A stretch of DNA of 64,000 nucleotides, taken from contig CATQJL010000001.1 of assembly GCA_958299035.1 (NCBI GenBank), forward strand, positions 84,011,071 through 84,075,070, written 5' to 3'. Below, piece by piece: positions 12,401-24,200 of the stretch. The notes beneath the pieces are model-generated. The model saw nothing but the letters and a program-made list of their open reading frames with translations, had not been told where the DNA came from and made no database searches. This DNA is from Cylicocyclus nassatus. Lineage: Eukaryota > Nematoda > Chromadorea > Rhabditida > Strongylidae. A program made the translations under genes and the position numbers. Each line of letters starts with the position of its first letter. The stretch's first letter is position 1.

Positions 12401-15400
12401 AAGGTGAGCTGAAAGTGCAATATGTGCCTAATTTCGCAACTTTCATGTGCGTTTTTTTTGCGATAAAACTGCTTATAACTTCGTCCGCAAAGGCGCTAAG
12501 CAGATATGGAAAACAGATTCGAAATTAGCGTTGAATGCTGTTTCGAATGGTATGCAGCTTGCTTAGATTGGCCACTTCGACTTCTGACCATTCCTTGTAT
12601 GTCCTCCAATCGGTAATCACACAAGCATTAAAACATCCACCTCTGCTGAATATTGTCTTAGCGGTATATTGCGAGCATAACAATTGAAGTAAGTCTGGGC
12701 GTAATCCAACCTGCAACCTATCATGTCGGGGTGTCGGCATCAGCTTATGCTTCCTTTTCTTGATATCCCTCATGTTTTGCTCCTTATAAAGCACTCCTGC
12801 AGCAAATGAAAGAGCTTTCGATAGCATTGTGGCTCCACCAGTGTACGACATTCGTTCCAGTCCTCCTGAAGAAATAGTGTCGTACTTATTCCAAAGTTTC
12901 TAGTCACACTTACTTTGCACACTTTTCAAAGAATAGTACTTATCGAATCCGAATACAACACTTGGCTGCAGGGCATACTGTATCAGCGCAATGCGAGACC
13001 TGCCCGGACCAATGTCCACGTCTTCCAAAACATTTGCTATGTTGGTTTTGATCTGCAATTATCACGCTTTATTCATTTTGCCCGATAGGTATGCTCGTAC
13101 CGCTTCAAAGTTGGAGATGCCAATGCTGCTCGAGCTGTCGACCAAAAATAAAAGATCTACAGGTGGAAGATGACGTGCAGGGTGATTTGATGGCAGTTTC
13201 CCTATAATGGACATGCTCTGCTTCTTGCTTCCACTTCTTTCAAACTTGATGCATTTTTGAGAGAAATACAAAATCAAAATTTCTCGAGCTCGTCTAAGGA
13301 TCACATCCCGTTACATGGAGAATTCTGAAAAATGAGGGATTTCCATCTTGCCCCTCCTCCACCTCCATTTGCCATACTTCCCACATTTCCTCGAGAATCC
13401 TACCTGCTTGAGCAACATATCCAGAATCATCCGTGGCCGCATCGCTGCTATCCTCTTCTGTGATTGTATGAGGATCTGACGGCCATTCTGTAAGTCGAAA
13501 GAATTTCGGAAAGAGCAAGTCGAGGCAATGAAAACCGAACAATCGAATAAAGCATTTTTTCCGAATAGTTCAAGAAAGCTTAAGTAAATTACTTACGGTG
13601 TTCAGCTGAAGAAGAATGAGGATCTGAAACATGATGGTCGTGATCGTGATCCTCATGGCTGGTGGATGCTTCATTTTCTTTCGATTGGTGTGCCAGTGAT
13701 TCTTCGATTCTTGTTAGTCTTGATAGCAGTTCTTCTTCTGAATCAAAGGGAGCCAAATTGGTAACATTTGCATTTGAAGTCAGTGTTAAAGAAAGTTTGT
13801 CCTAAATTTCTTATGCGCAAATTGAGTGGGAGGCTTTGATTAATAATCTAAGATCCAATTTCTTTCTCCAAAAATCACTCTAGTTTGCCTAATACTGTAA
13901 TTTTCCTAAGCGGACTGACCAAGCTACGGTACTGGGCGAGATTCAATCGGCTGGAACAATTAGGAAATTCTATACCTCTTTTGCTTGCTTGACCATCCAT
14001 TTCTCTCCCTCCTGCATGCAAAATCCCTGTTTCGCCCTTGATGAGATCACCTCTTTCATTATAGCCACCTTCGTGGTTGTTCTGAAATGAATGGATTCTT
14101 TTTACAGCTATAAGTATCAGTTCCAAACTGACCATCGAAGCATTAGTGTTTCGTCCATCAAAGACTTCACCTCCCTGTGTTATAGCATATCCTGCTTGTT
14201 GTGGTTGCTGAGTAACAGCTGAACCAAGTTGTTTGTACTGCGAACGATGAAATACACGCATTCAAGCTACATTTTCTTGTATTTAACCATAAAAATGCCA
14301 CTGAACAAAAGCTTTCTCCACTCTAATTCTGAAGATCAGGAGTAGCGGTAGAATTTCAGATTTCGCTGCATCAGCTTTGTTTTATTTGTTCGTCATTTCC
14401 GTAAATCCGATAGTGAAAACATATTCAAATAAATAAATGACGTATCCTATCGCGATAGAAATGAAATACACTTGTTAAGATTTCTAGAGTTAATAAATAT
14501 ATGCTGCCTCCGGTAGCGGTGGAATTTTTCTGGAGGGGAGTGGTCAAAAAGATTTTGGATGAAATGGCATGACATTAGCCAGGATCTTTGAAGGCAGCGG
14601 CTCGGCAGATTTCCAACTTCGGGGTTTTGACAGATCTAAGGTTATTCCGGTCCTCTGAATCACGATATGAACTCCTCTTAGCGCGAAAATGGGGAAAACC
14701 CTGTCTTTTGAAACCCACGGGCGCGGACGAGTGAGCCGTTTTTCTCTGCCGTCAGAGACGCAGAGTAAGGAGGTAGAGAACGCTGAACTACGAAGTTACG
14801 AATGACGGCGCGTTTTCTAGCGGAGAACGTATCGTCCGCCTAAGGTGTTAGAGGAGCGAAAGGAGGAAGGGGAGTGGAGCTTGGCTCGCCCTCCTGGCTT
14901 GCAGAATCCACATTTTCGGCCGGAAGTTGCTCTTTTGATTCACTTGGAGGGCCTCCTATCCATCTATGTCAAATTCTGAGGTAGGTTTATTCTGCCGAGC
15001 CGCTGCCTTCAATAGGCTTATGTAGACAATTTCCTAGACTTTCCGAGATTGATGAAAAGAAGGCGTGGCAGCAGCCGCTCGCAAAAATTTTACGAAGCCA
15101 ATTTTCAGATTTTTGCATCCATTCTCGGGGGGGGGGGGGAGTGGAATCTATTCGTAGTCGACAATTTCAAACTTTAAAGCGATTCGAGGGCGCAGAGTGC
15201 TCTCAGGAAGAAATACGTTGGGCGGAGATAACATAGGGGTTTCAGGAGCACAAATAAAACGAGGAGTTGCTAAATAAGTTTCTTGATCTCCCACTCAAAA
15301 TCCAAGCACGCATCCCTTCCTGAAATGATTTGACTTCGTAAATTATATGGTATTCCTTATTCATGTTGCCTGAGATTACCTACTGCGGAAGTCAACGAAT

Positions 15401-18400
15401 CAGTCACCCTATCAACACCGTCTTCAAATTATTTATTCTTAAGCTGACCAGCATTTGAAGGTAGATACGGAATGATTATCGGTTGCGGTTGAGTAGCTTG
15501 CACAGGGGGAATGGCTGACATTTGGTGCTGTCTTTGTATTTCGATTTGAGCCATCTAAATACACCCAGTAAGTCAAGAATTCCATTTTGAAAAATTTGCG
15601 ATACCTGTATAGCCTCGTTATGTTTTCTCAATTCCTCGGCATGTTTTTCACCGAGTTTGATTTGTTCCTCCATTTGAGCATGTAATTTTGCTGTGAAAAA
15701 CTCGTTCTGAGAGCGTAAAGTCTTTTCCATCTCTTTGAGTTTGTAGCTAAGCGTTTTGCCTGAAGTCGTTCATACATTTTGAAGTAGGAAAACACTAGTT
15801 GTTAGACGCAATACATACAAACCAAAAAAAAAATTCAGAACATTTTTTATCTGTTAGCGTACAAAAATTCAGACTTACTTTCTCGCCTATATGCATAAAC
15901 AGCATATCCAAACACTAACAAGCAAAGCAACAAAATCGCAGCCAAAATGCCTGTGACCAACCAGCAGGTTGAACCGAAGACGGCTGCATTATGTGAGCTG
16001 CCTGAAAAGAAAATGGCGGACTTTTTTCGAAGAATGCTGTCATAAGAGACACTTTTCGAAGATTAGAATTGAATTAAATCTAAGTCCAAGAATATATAAT
16101 AATTAAAATTTTTTGATTTCTGTATTGCACCAGAGCGCTAAGCATAGCTATGTGAATCAAAATTGATGCAAGTGACTGTTTTCATTCGATTGAAAGACTT
16201 GCAAGCTTTTTAAAATTCAAAAAAATTGTGTCTCGCGTAACTAAGAAAAGTTTGGGAAGTGTACTCTAAATTCGGACACAATTAACATAGTGTTCATCTA
16301 TCTAGAAAATTATTGCTATCATTTCAAAAAAATTGGGGTCAAAGCGCGGGTCAAAGTGTATTTGCGATTATATATGGCCTTTTTCAAAAAATTCGTGTGG
16401 GCAAACTGGAGAAGATGTAAAAGTCAAAAAATTGTGAGAATAGTCTTTGAAAAATTCTCGAGAAGTCCAACAAACTTCATATAATTAGTAAAGATTTGGA
16501 AATTCAGCTGAAGCTCAGCTGAAGGTTACTTATAACTGAATTTAAGTGATGAAAAATCATTAGTTCTGGACTGACTGGCTGACACTTCATCAGTTCACCT
16601 ACATGTATATCAAGTATTAAACAAAATAATAATTAATATATTTGAAACTTACAGTCTGTAGTCCACGAGACAGTATTCAAATCATCGTACTTCGTACATT
16701 TGGTAACATTCCAGTTCAAATATTTCCACCAGCTAAGATCAGCAACAGACATAGGGCTAATATTAGTCACCCAGGCGTTGGTTACGCTACGAAACGTTTT
16801 CGTCTACGTTCTTTTGCTTCATGGTACCATGGAGACAATGAGCAACGGCACAATAAACGAAAACACGAGAAGACTTTACGAGAGAAGAGCATTAGTACTA
16901 TGGGAGCTATATTCGCAGAAATTTTATGGGTTTGATCTTCCGAGACTATGGAAGTGGGAAAAAGAAGTTTCAAATCTCTTAGATTATAGGATGTTGGTAC
17001 AATAATTCGTTATTCATTCTTTATTGTAGATGAATGAAAATAAAGGCATTCTTCAAAAAAAATTACAACAATTTCGCTTTCTGTGAGGAATTTGACTTGA
17101 AGGTCTTAGCTAGCCAAATGCCCTAATAGCCTATATGATTCCTTTGTGGCTCAAAAATTCCACTTTGTTCGTCCGGACAGTACCTTACCGTACTCGTGGA
17201 AGAAGATTACGGTTTGTGCGAGGGTTTAGAAAGGGATTTGCCGCGATTGCATCATATTGGCAATTGCCTAATTATGACTTCCCCAATCAATATTTAATTG
17301 GAAATCAATCTTATATATAAAGCTGAATGTCTGTTTGTCTGTCTGTCTGTCTGTATGTCTGTATGTCTGTCTGTGTGTACGTATGTTCCGAATAGAAAAT
17401 TCCATTTCTGAACCGATCCGGACCAAACTTGGCACACATACACTACGGGCCCCGGCGGGTGTCATAGGCTACTTTTCGTCATCGATCGATATCGATTTTA
17501 TCGATTTTTATCGATTTTTTTGCTGAGTTCACCTACGGGGCTGGGAGTTGGCACAGGGGGGTAATCGAGCATGGGGATTCCGAACACAATATTGGTTTTC
17601 AGGATTATCGATTACTTTTATCGATTTTATCGATTTTTTTGCAAAGTTTGAGCTACGGGGCTGGGAGTTGGCACAGGGGGGTAATCGAGCATGGGGATTC
17701 CGAATACAATATTGGTTTTCAGGATTATCGATTACTTTTATCGATTTTATCGATTTTTTGCAAAGTTTGAGCTACGGGGCTGGGAGTTCGCACAGGGGGG
17801 TAATCGAGCATGGGGATTCCGAATACAATATTGGTTTTCAGGATTATCGATTACTTTTATCGATTTTATCGATTTTTTTGCAAAGTTTGAGCTAGGGGGC
17901 TGGGAGTTGGCACAGGGGGGTAATCGAGCATGCTGATCATCCCCAAGGGGGGTGATCAGCATGCTCGAACACCCCTGTGCCAAATTCCAGCCCCCTAGCT
18001 CAAATTTTCAAAAAATCGATAAAATTGATAAAAGTAATGGACGATCTTGAAAAGTAATATTGTATTCGTAATCTGCATGCTCGATTACCCTCTGTGCAAA
18101 CTCCAAGCCCCGCAGGTCAAACTTTGCAAAAAAATCGATAAAATCGATAAAAGTAATGGACGATCCTGAAAACTAATATTGTATTCGGAATCCCCATGCT
18201 CACTTCCCCCCTGTGCCAACTCCTAGCCCTGTAGGTGAACTCTGCCAAAAAATCGATAGAATCAATAAAAGCAATCGATAATTCTGAAAACTAATATTGT
18301 ATTCGGAATCCCCATGCTCACTTCCCCCCTGTGCCAACTCCTAGCCCTGTAGGTGAACTCTGCAAAAAAATCGATAAAAATCGGTAAAATCGACATCGAT

Positions 18401-19539
18401 CGATAACGAAAAGTGGACTGTGACACCCGCCGGGGCCCGAAGTGTATGTGTGCCAAGTTTGGTCCGGATACGGCGGAGCCGGGTAAGCCAGCTAGTAGAA
18501 AATAAAATAAAGAACATAAGTTGAAACAAACAATTTCTGTTCATGTCACCCACCTCCCATCACAAATGAGTTCACAGTCTCGCACAGCGGTAGCACAAGT
18601 CGCTCCAATGCCGTAAAATCAACAGCATTCAATCGTATATAAGTTGCTGACGGCTCGAAATGACCCTCATCTGGTGAGGACCCTCCTATCATAATGTAAA
18701 ATATATGCATGGGTGATTGAGGTGAGAACAGTGTTTCTGTCGGGAGCTGTAAGTAAAAAAATTCCCAAAAAAATTGTGTGTGGAGGTTTTACCTGCTCGG
18801 GTAGTCTATACTTTGAGCTAGATATGATAACGATCACATCTGGGAGATATTTCCTGTTCCCGGTCTGAAGGGCTACTCCAGCCAAGGAGGTAAGGCTGGC
18901 CCTGGGCGTACACCGTGTACTGTCTGACAACACGTCGCAAGGCATAAAGCTCACTTGCTGGAAAGTCCACAATAATAAAACTAATAAAAAATCAAGAGAA
19001 ATTCAAACAAAATCAATGTCAGTAGCATAAATGACATTACTGAGGTGAAATTCAGAAATGGCATAAAAATTTGGTACTACATTTATTTTTACCAAATGTC
19101 AACAATGTAAATAAATTGAGAGTACAAAATGACCTAAAAAATCGTAATACTACATTCTATTGAACATGCTAATCAAATGCGAGAATTAAAAAAATTTTAT
19201 AAATCGGGTCTCCTTACCTCCAACGCAGATTTAGCCTCAGCGCTACTTTTAACTTCTCCCAGACCAAATTGATGCTTAGCCTTTGGGGTAAACTGTGACA
19301 GAGCAATCTGAGACTCGTCTTCCGATAATTTAATGTAGGAAAGACTCTGAAAGTGACTCTTCAACATATTTCCTGAAGATTCAGAATTTGATCCTATATC
19401 CAACCTGGCTGATGAATGACAGCTCCTTTTGGAATTGAAATCTATCAAGGCTTAGGGTTCCATCAATTATGAACAGTATATCGGAGGATGGCCAAGTACA
19501 GGCGCTTGAATGAGCCAGGAAGAAAAGGATGGCTAGCAT
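9472..19539 (-). CDS. Signal peptide - vWA - TM - coiled coil - vWA protein, 18 exons
   Basis: Exons 5' to 3': 19405-19539, 19218-19346, 18793-18957, 18550-18746, 16653-16786, 15879-16001, 15605-15759, 15449-15554, 14133-14218, 13976-14081, 13597-13737, 13404-13487, 13101-13201, 12914-13052, 12711-12865, 9824-9901, 9646-9768, 9472-9597. All are GT-AG and in phase: 760 residues, TAA stop. Residues 1-14 are a signal peptide (MLAILFFLAHSSA). vWA-1 (about 20-205) begins DILFIIDGTLS, but the later MIDAS Asp is Ser (IISSS), so it is probably metal-defective. N-glycosylation motifs NIS and NVT precede a membrane helix (about 267-290). A charged coiled coil, Gln-rich and His/Asp-rich (HEDHDHDHH) linkers follow. 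vWA-2 (about 535-715) has DSSSS (D542), T609 and D659, a complete MIDAS. The least certain junctions are exon 4/5, 8/9, 10/11 and 12/13. Alternatively these are two genes split between exons 8 and 9. Introns 4, 8 and 16 hold transposons. Confidence 0.72.
10619..11358. mobile_element. 740-bp element with 34-bp GC-rich terminal repeats
   Basis: The left end TAAGGTTGCCTTCATACCGC matches the reverse complement of the right end (TAAGGTGCCTTCATACCGCG), continuing through CGCCGGCAGCCGCCG. TA lies at both ends. Subterminal GC-rich blocks (GTAGCCGCCGC, GTAGCAGCCCGTAG) are iterated at each side. No transposase frame is visible. It sits in the 2.8-kb intron 16 of the vWA gene. Confidence 0.8.
11694..11956. 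mobile_element. MITE with TAAGGCAGCGCTATACTCC termini
   Basis: The left end TAAGGCAGCGCTATACTCCT and the right end, read in reverse, TAGGCAGGCGCTATACTCCT, form an inverted repeat that continues about 40 bp (GAGGxTATAGCATxGCGACG). TA lies at both ends. The inside is rich in CGATCG and GTCGCC palindromic motifs. It lies in intron 16 of the vWA gene. Confidence 0.75.
12152..12592. mobile_element. GTCGAAGTGGCC-family element with about 120-bp terminal repeats
   Basis: The left arm GAATGGTCAGAAATCGAAGT... (12152 on) is repeated inverted from about 12592 down to about 12480, sharing CAAGCTGCATACCATT, the ACGCTAA block and CATATCTGCTTAG. The motif TCGAAGTGGCC and the inner CAGATT-AGCGTT block are shared with the elements at 22127 and 26847, so it belongs to that family. 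It lies in intron 16 of the vWA gene, just beyond exon 15. Confidence 0.75.
14588..15012. mobile_element. TTAA-type inverted-repeat family, copy A
   Basis: The ends TTGAAGGCAGCGGCTCGGCA / TGCCGAGCCGCTGCCTTCAA are a perfect inverted repeat of about 22 bp. The inner part is non-coding and about 425 bp in total. It is the same family as the elements at 25314, 45880 and 55745 (consensus TTAAAGGCAGYGNCC...GCAGAT). It lies in intron 8 of the vWA gene. Confidence 0.85.
15127..15139. repeat. Poly-G run
   Basis: A 13-G homopolymer in intron 8 of the vWA gene. Comparable runs occur at 23938-23956 (19 G), near 8395 and 8690 (C), 43017 (C) and 60076 (C), several at repeat borders. Confidence 0.9.
17317..18496. 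mobile_element. Giant palindrome of 120-bp units, Helitron-like
   Basis: The element opens with AAAGCTGAATGTCTG and a GTCT/GTAT microsatellite. A unique block follows (GATCCGGACCAAACTTGGCA, 17415), then four units starting near 17541, 17661, 17780 and 17900 (period 119-120 bp, rich in ATCGATTTTATCGATTTTT). The centre at about 17943 is a tight hairpin (GGGGTGATCAGCATGCTCG). The whole series is then repeated inverted, ending CCAAGTTTGGTCCGGATACG. The right end GGCGGAGCC hairpin plus GGGTAAGCCAGCTAGT resembles Helitron/Helentron 3' ends (stem-loop, then CTRR-T). The Helitron assignment is inference. It occupies intron 4 of the vWA gene. Confidence 0.75.
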
Positions 19540-19542
19540 TCT

Positions 19543-19550
19543 CTGAAAAT
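19543..19550 (-). promoter_or_regulatory. Acceptor just upstream of vWA gene start (possible trans-splice site)
   Basis: On the minus strand ATTTTCAG lies three bases before the ATG at 19537-19539. The position fits a nematode spliced-leader acceptor or the end of a 5'UTR intron. It supports the start choice, as does the hydrophobic signal peptide that follows. Confidence 0.5.
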
Positions 19551-22126
19551 CAAAGAAGGGATAAAGTTAGAGTTTATCAAATGCAATAATAGTTATTTTT
19601 TGTATTCAAAAATCGGAAATGTCGGTATTACAGGTTATATTGCCTGCCCGTTCCAAATGAGCAAAGTTTGTATGCTGATTAAACGTTTCTGTCTGCAAAA
19701 AAGTTAAATTTCCAATACCAGAAGAAGAAGCTTCAATTTGCAGGGTTTTGCTCAGCTAGAAAGCGCAGCTAGAACCCATAATAACAACCCCTCCAGTTTT
19801 TGAGTTTCAAATTTTATACGACCAAACTTAGAGAATCAGAACCTGGGTAATCTACAGCTTCTATCTACGCAATTTTGCTGAGTAGAAAGCCGGTAAACAC
19901 TTTTGAAAGAGCATGATTTATTGTTTCGAACTAAAAAAAGCAAGCAAATTAGTTGAGAAAATCAGAAGTTATGAATTTTTGAAAATGGTGCGAGAGAGCT
20001 TTCATTCCAATCCAATCAAAATGGTGGAAGCTTTTGATATAAAAGATTGTTTAAAAAAATCGGCTACTAAATGTGTCAAAAAATTTCTCAAATTTTAAAA
20101 ATTATCAGGGCAAAATGTTTTGTTATCAAAACCCGTATACTACACCTGTATAATTTAGAATGATTCATGAATGACCCACCTCGGAATTGTGCATGCTGAG
20201 TGTGTTCGTTGGTAACTAGGGCTCCCAACACTGCTAGCATGGCATCCAATTCTTCACAATACGGAAGCCAGAGGGCAAGCATAGTATGGAAATAAGTAAT
20301 TTTGAAATTACTCTCAAGGAGAGAATTGTTTAGAATGTACCAATGGACGTAATTGGGCAAAAAAAAGAGACAAACTAATTTATCAAAGTTGCGTTTATGA
20401 ATTCTGAAGAGAGTATTTTTAGTCGAGATTCATGGAGGTAACTATAAATAATTTATTGTATATACCAAACTGAAGGTATCAACTAAGAGTACTAAATAAG
20501 TGCTGCTTCCTAGTCCAGCCGTTTGGGGACCAGTTCTTAATCAATAGCGAATCTCCATTTACCTAATTTGGAGCGATGAAAAACGCCGTGGCTTTGTTAT
20601 CAGCTTACAAATCAAAGTGTGGAAGTTATTGTAATAATTGCGACTGTTTCAGTTTTTTATATGTTGTTACTAAACACCGTCAATCTTGTGAAATCGCCCC
20701 CATCTGAAACTTGATAGCAACAAAAAGTACAGTTTATGTATACTATGATACAGACAAGCGCTCAGATATAGTGCCTATAATCAACAGTAATGCTCACTAT
20801 ACGGACATTCTCCCCTATGGGAAAGAATATAGTACACACTCCTCATGTAACCTGGAGTCCTTTGTTATTGTGCTTGCTGCACACCATGCGCCCTACTTGA
20901 CGACTCGTAAGATCATAGCCTGCTTATTTCCAGTGATTTCTCCTTGTTTCCTTGCTTCTTTGGTTTGTTTGCATATGCATTGGCCATTAGTACACACATT
21001 TGAAGTTTGTTACGCTACAAAAGGTTTCAGTGGGAACTTACTGATGAAGGCGCCGTTGATCGCCGCGCGTTGTGTGCAGGCTCACATATTTACGAATGAC
21101 TCCACGATAATTATCGCTTTTACGTAGCCAACTTTCCTTCGCATTTCAATGCACTTTCTATCAAGTTCTTGTTACTGCATCCCCTCTTCTCGGAGACTTT
21201 ATCGTTATTTTTTACACGCCAACTGATTTTTCAAGGGTGTGGACACTTTACGGCACTTTTATACATAGCTTTTATTAGTAACTCTAGGCAAATAGTTCAC
21301 TTTTCCTTTCAAAAACGAAAACTGTCGTGGTTTGGCTACTAACAAGCCACAAAATATTGTGACTAAATATTGAAATGTATCAAAATGAGTTATAGAAATT
21401 CATTTTTGCCGTATGCGAAAAGAATCTTTAGAGCTTGCCGTGAATAGAATCTTTGAGCTTGTCGTGAACTTTTGCTGAACATATTTTTCAGTCTTTTGTT
21501 CAGCAGCACACGTTAATGGGCTATCTCAACTTATGGACATAGAATCTATTAAGCTGATACATAATTCAAGGGGGCGCCCAAAGAATGTAGATAAATTTTC
21601 TTTGAAAAGGTTTGAAAAATCAGTTGCAAACAAAACATGTTTGTTATGTGTGACAAATATGGTCTTTTATATTGCATACATTTAAGGGACGAACAAAACC
21701 AAAACGACTAAAAATTCGAAGATCATAAGCATTTGTAGAGACATACTCGAATTTATTAGGTTGGAAGATTCTTACACAAAAATAAGAAAAAATCCATTCA
21801 AATATCATAGACGCTCATTGAACTTCCTAAAATAATTTTTCTGTAGTTTACAAAATGTATAGTTTTTATCATACATATTAACGCGTCCAATCTGAATAAA
21901 TTTAGATTCCAGCAAAAGAAATCTAAAAATCGCAACTTTTCGTGGAGAGATTAGCAGAAATTCGGCTTCATAAAAAAGTGTGGGTCAAATTACTTGAACC
22001 AAATGTGAAAGTAGAGGCTGCTTGGCCTTCCAGCATTTATGACTATCGAAAATCAAAAAATAAGATCTGAAAGTTTGTGTTTATCAGCTTTTATCAGCTA
22101 ATTAATGACAATAATATTGGTTCTGA

Positions 22127-22581
22127 AAAGGGAGATCCGATTAGTCGAAGTGGCCTTTCCAAATGATTCTTATTTCATTTAAGGGCATCAAACGATGGCC
22201 TTGAATCTGATTCCATTATCTGCAGAGCCCCTGTGCATGCTGAGTTATAAACAATTTCTTGATGCGAAAAATGAACGCATAATCTAGGTAGAATCGAATT
22301 TTACGATCTTTTCAGCGCTCAGATAGAACAGTGTCAAGTATGAGTGTTTTGTACAGAAGGTATTGTTCAAATGGAGTGTTCTGATAATCAACATTGGACT
22401 ATTTGAGCAATTCTGACTAATTTTGTTCTAATTACGCATCCAATTTTTTAACTCAAAGCTCATGACTCGACGTCCACAGGCGCTTGACAGATAACGAAGA
22501 CAGATTTGGAATCAGCGTTCCATGTTTCTGCAGTATAAATTTCATGTGAAAAGGCCACTTCGACTCAAACGGACCTCCCTT
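22127..22581. mobile_element. GTCGAAGTGGCC-family element, copy with clear ends
   Basis: The left AAGGGAGATCCGATTAGTCG AAGTGGCC matches the right end read in reverse (AAGGGAGGTCCGTTTGAGTC GAAGTGGCC). Inner landmarks are a GCTCATGACTCGACGTC stretch and ACAGATTTGGAATCAGCGTT, both also found at 26847-27314. It is about 455 bp and non-coding. Confidence 0.75.
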
Positions 22582-23937
22582 GTAGACACTAGCAAAAACC
22601 ACATGATTTTCTCTTTTTATATTCGTTAAACTTGGAGGAAATTACTTGTTTTGCAAAAAGTTTGGTGCAAGGTTTATGTTCAGATCTGACACTTACAATA
22701 GTTAGGAAGGGTAGATAATAGCGGGATTGGTAAGCTCGGATTAAATCAAAGCTATTTCACAATTTTTGACTTCGAAATTCGTGAAAAAATTCGGACGTCT
22801 TTTTCAGCAACTTGTGTTGCCACCAATGCCTTCTGTAGTTCATTGGGAAGCGCAAGGATTATTTTAGTGCAACACAGATGATTTTCGAATTTCAACGAGA
22901 CTCTGTCGAAATTGTATAATGAATTTTGAATGGCCATCACGAAATAACATCTTCTTTCATGGGAGCTTATCCAATAATTCACAAATTTGTAAAAAAAAAT
23001 TGTTCTCCTTTGAATCACGACTCTACATGACTTCACTGTAAGAGGCTTGTCAATATGTAATAGGTGTTCGAGATACACAATACAACTAGTTTTCATCTAG
23101 TTAACAAGGTTTGCATTTGCTATTCTATCGATTTGAATCTCACTTTCAGTTGAACCCCTTCCACAACTTTTCTCACTAGTCCTAGCATTTTTAACGTAGT
23201 TAAAAAATCACTCCATACATAAACCCTCCACTAGCATTTCGTAGGGATTAGCGCGATTTTTTGCATGTTGCTTTTTCGGAGATTTGCAAATGTATACGCT
23301 TCCTACTTGTCCTTTCAGTCAGTTAAATTGTGCAGTTTAGCACTTTCATAAACATTTTTTGCCTTGAAAAAATGATAGTGAAGCGTACCGTATTGTGACA
23401 TATTTGATCATTGAGTTATTCCACTCTAAACTAATCGATAGCATTTCTACGGTAAACTTTGATTAATCTATAATTATGAAATTCCATGGTTTATAATGAT
23501 GACTTTTGGAGAATTCTATGACTAATCAGCTGCCAAACGTCACTCGCCTAGAAATTTCGGATGATCAGTAAACATTGAAATTGCGCCCATGTATTCGTTC
23601 TTGAAACCTTTTGCTAATTTTGTTAACAAAGCTGTGCTTGAATTCAATCTCAAATATTTCCTGAGCAGTGCAGACATGAAATGCTCATAAACAGCATTCG
23701 ATTACTTCGAAATCCATGTTTTTGTCATTTTGAGCCTTTTCCATGCTTCTGATTTTGATTTTTTAAATCCAAAAAGCGTGAGGACGAAGTCTTTTGTAGG
23801 ACTTCTTGCCCCCATTTCTTAGGAAACCTAGGTTCACTGATCCACAGTATGCGTGTGTTTGTGTCTGCCTTGTAAAATCACAATAAGACCACTTCATAAG
23901 AATGTTCGAATGGGAGGAAGCGACTGAAGTGGGGTAT

Positions 23938-24200
23938 GGGGGGGGGGGGGGGGGGGCTCGGCACAGGTGGCTTATAAGCAAGCTGGACATCGTTTTTGAA
24001 ACAAAAAGCAAAAGGGGTTTCGTTTTTGTGGCCAAAAAGGCACAAAATTTGCGACGTTTTTTTGGTCGACGTTTCCTTTTTGGGAGACATTTAGGGATTA
24101 TGGTCTAGGGTCAAAGTGGACTTCGTACAAATTCGCAAGAGTCAAGGAAAACTTCGTTTTTTTCATTTTCAACTAGTCACTTCGTGCCGAGCCCTGGGGT
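23938..24200. repeat. Dispersed GGCTCGGCAC repeat with poly-G start
   Basis: A 19-G run leads into GGCTCGGCACAGGTGG, and an inverted match (TTCGTGCCGAGCCC) lies near 24183. The inner AAGCTGGACATCGTTTTTGA and AGCAAAAGGGGTTTCG parallel 5991-6040. Diverged copies occur at 8886-9002 (inverted) and 6885-6990. This is probably a fold-back repeat family. Confidence 0.55.

Noticed and set aside
12525..12710. Extension of vWA exon 15 beyond 12711
   Set aside because: The frame runs on by chance into a transposon arm. The donor GTTGGA at 12710 restores vWA homology into exon 16 (VLCLVSDGAADD).
13202..13403. Continuous reading of the minus-strand frames between exons 12 and 13 of the vWA gene
   Set aside because: Both frames end in stops or lack phase compatibility. 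A 202-nt intron with GTAGGA donor and ATTATAG acceptor is the only tested pairing that keeps frame from exon 12 to 13.
17548..17936. Repeated open frames encoding FIDFIDFF-type peptides
   Set aside because: They are translations of the 120-bp minisatellite in the palindrome. The unit length divisible by three creates the illusion of a repeat protein.
20711..21127. 138-codon open frame (+), one of the longer ones outside genes
   Set aside because: It starts at TTG, has no splice context, mixed composition and no recognisable motif. It is consistent with chance in AT-rich DNA.
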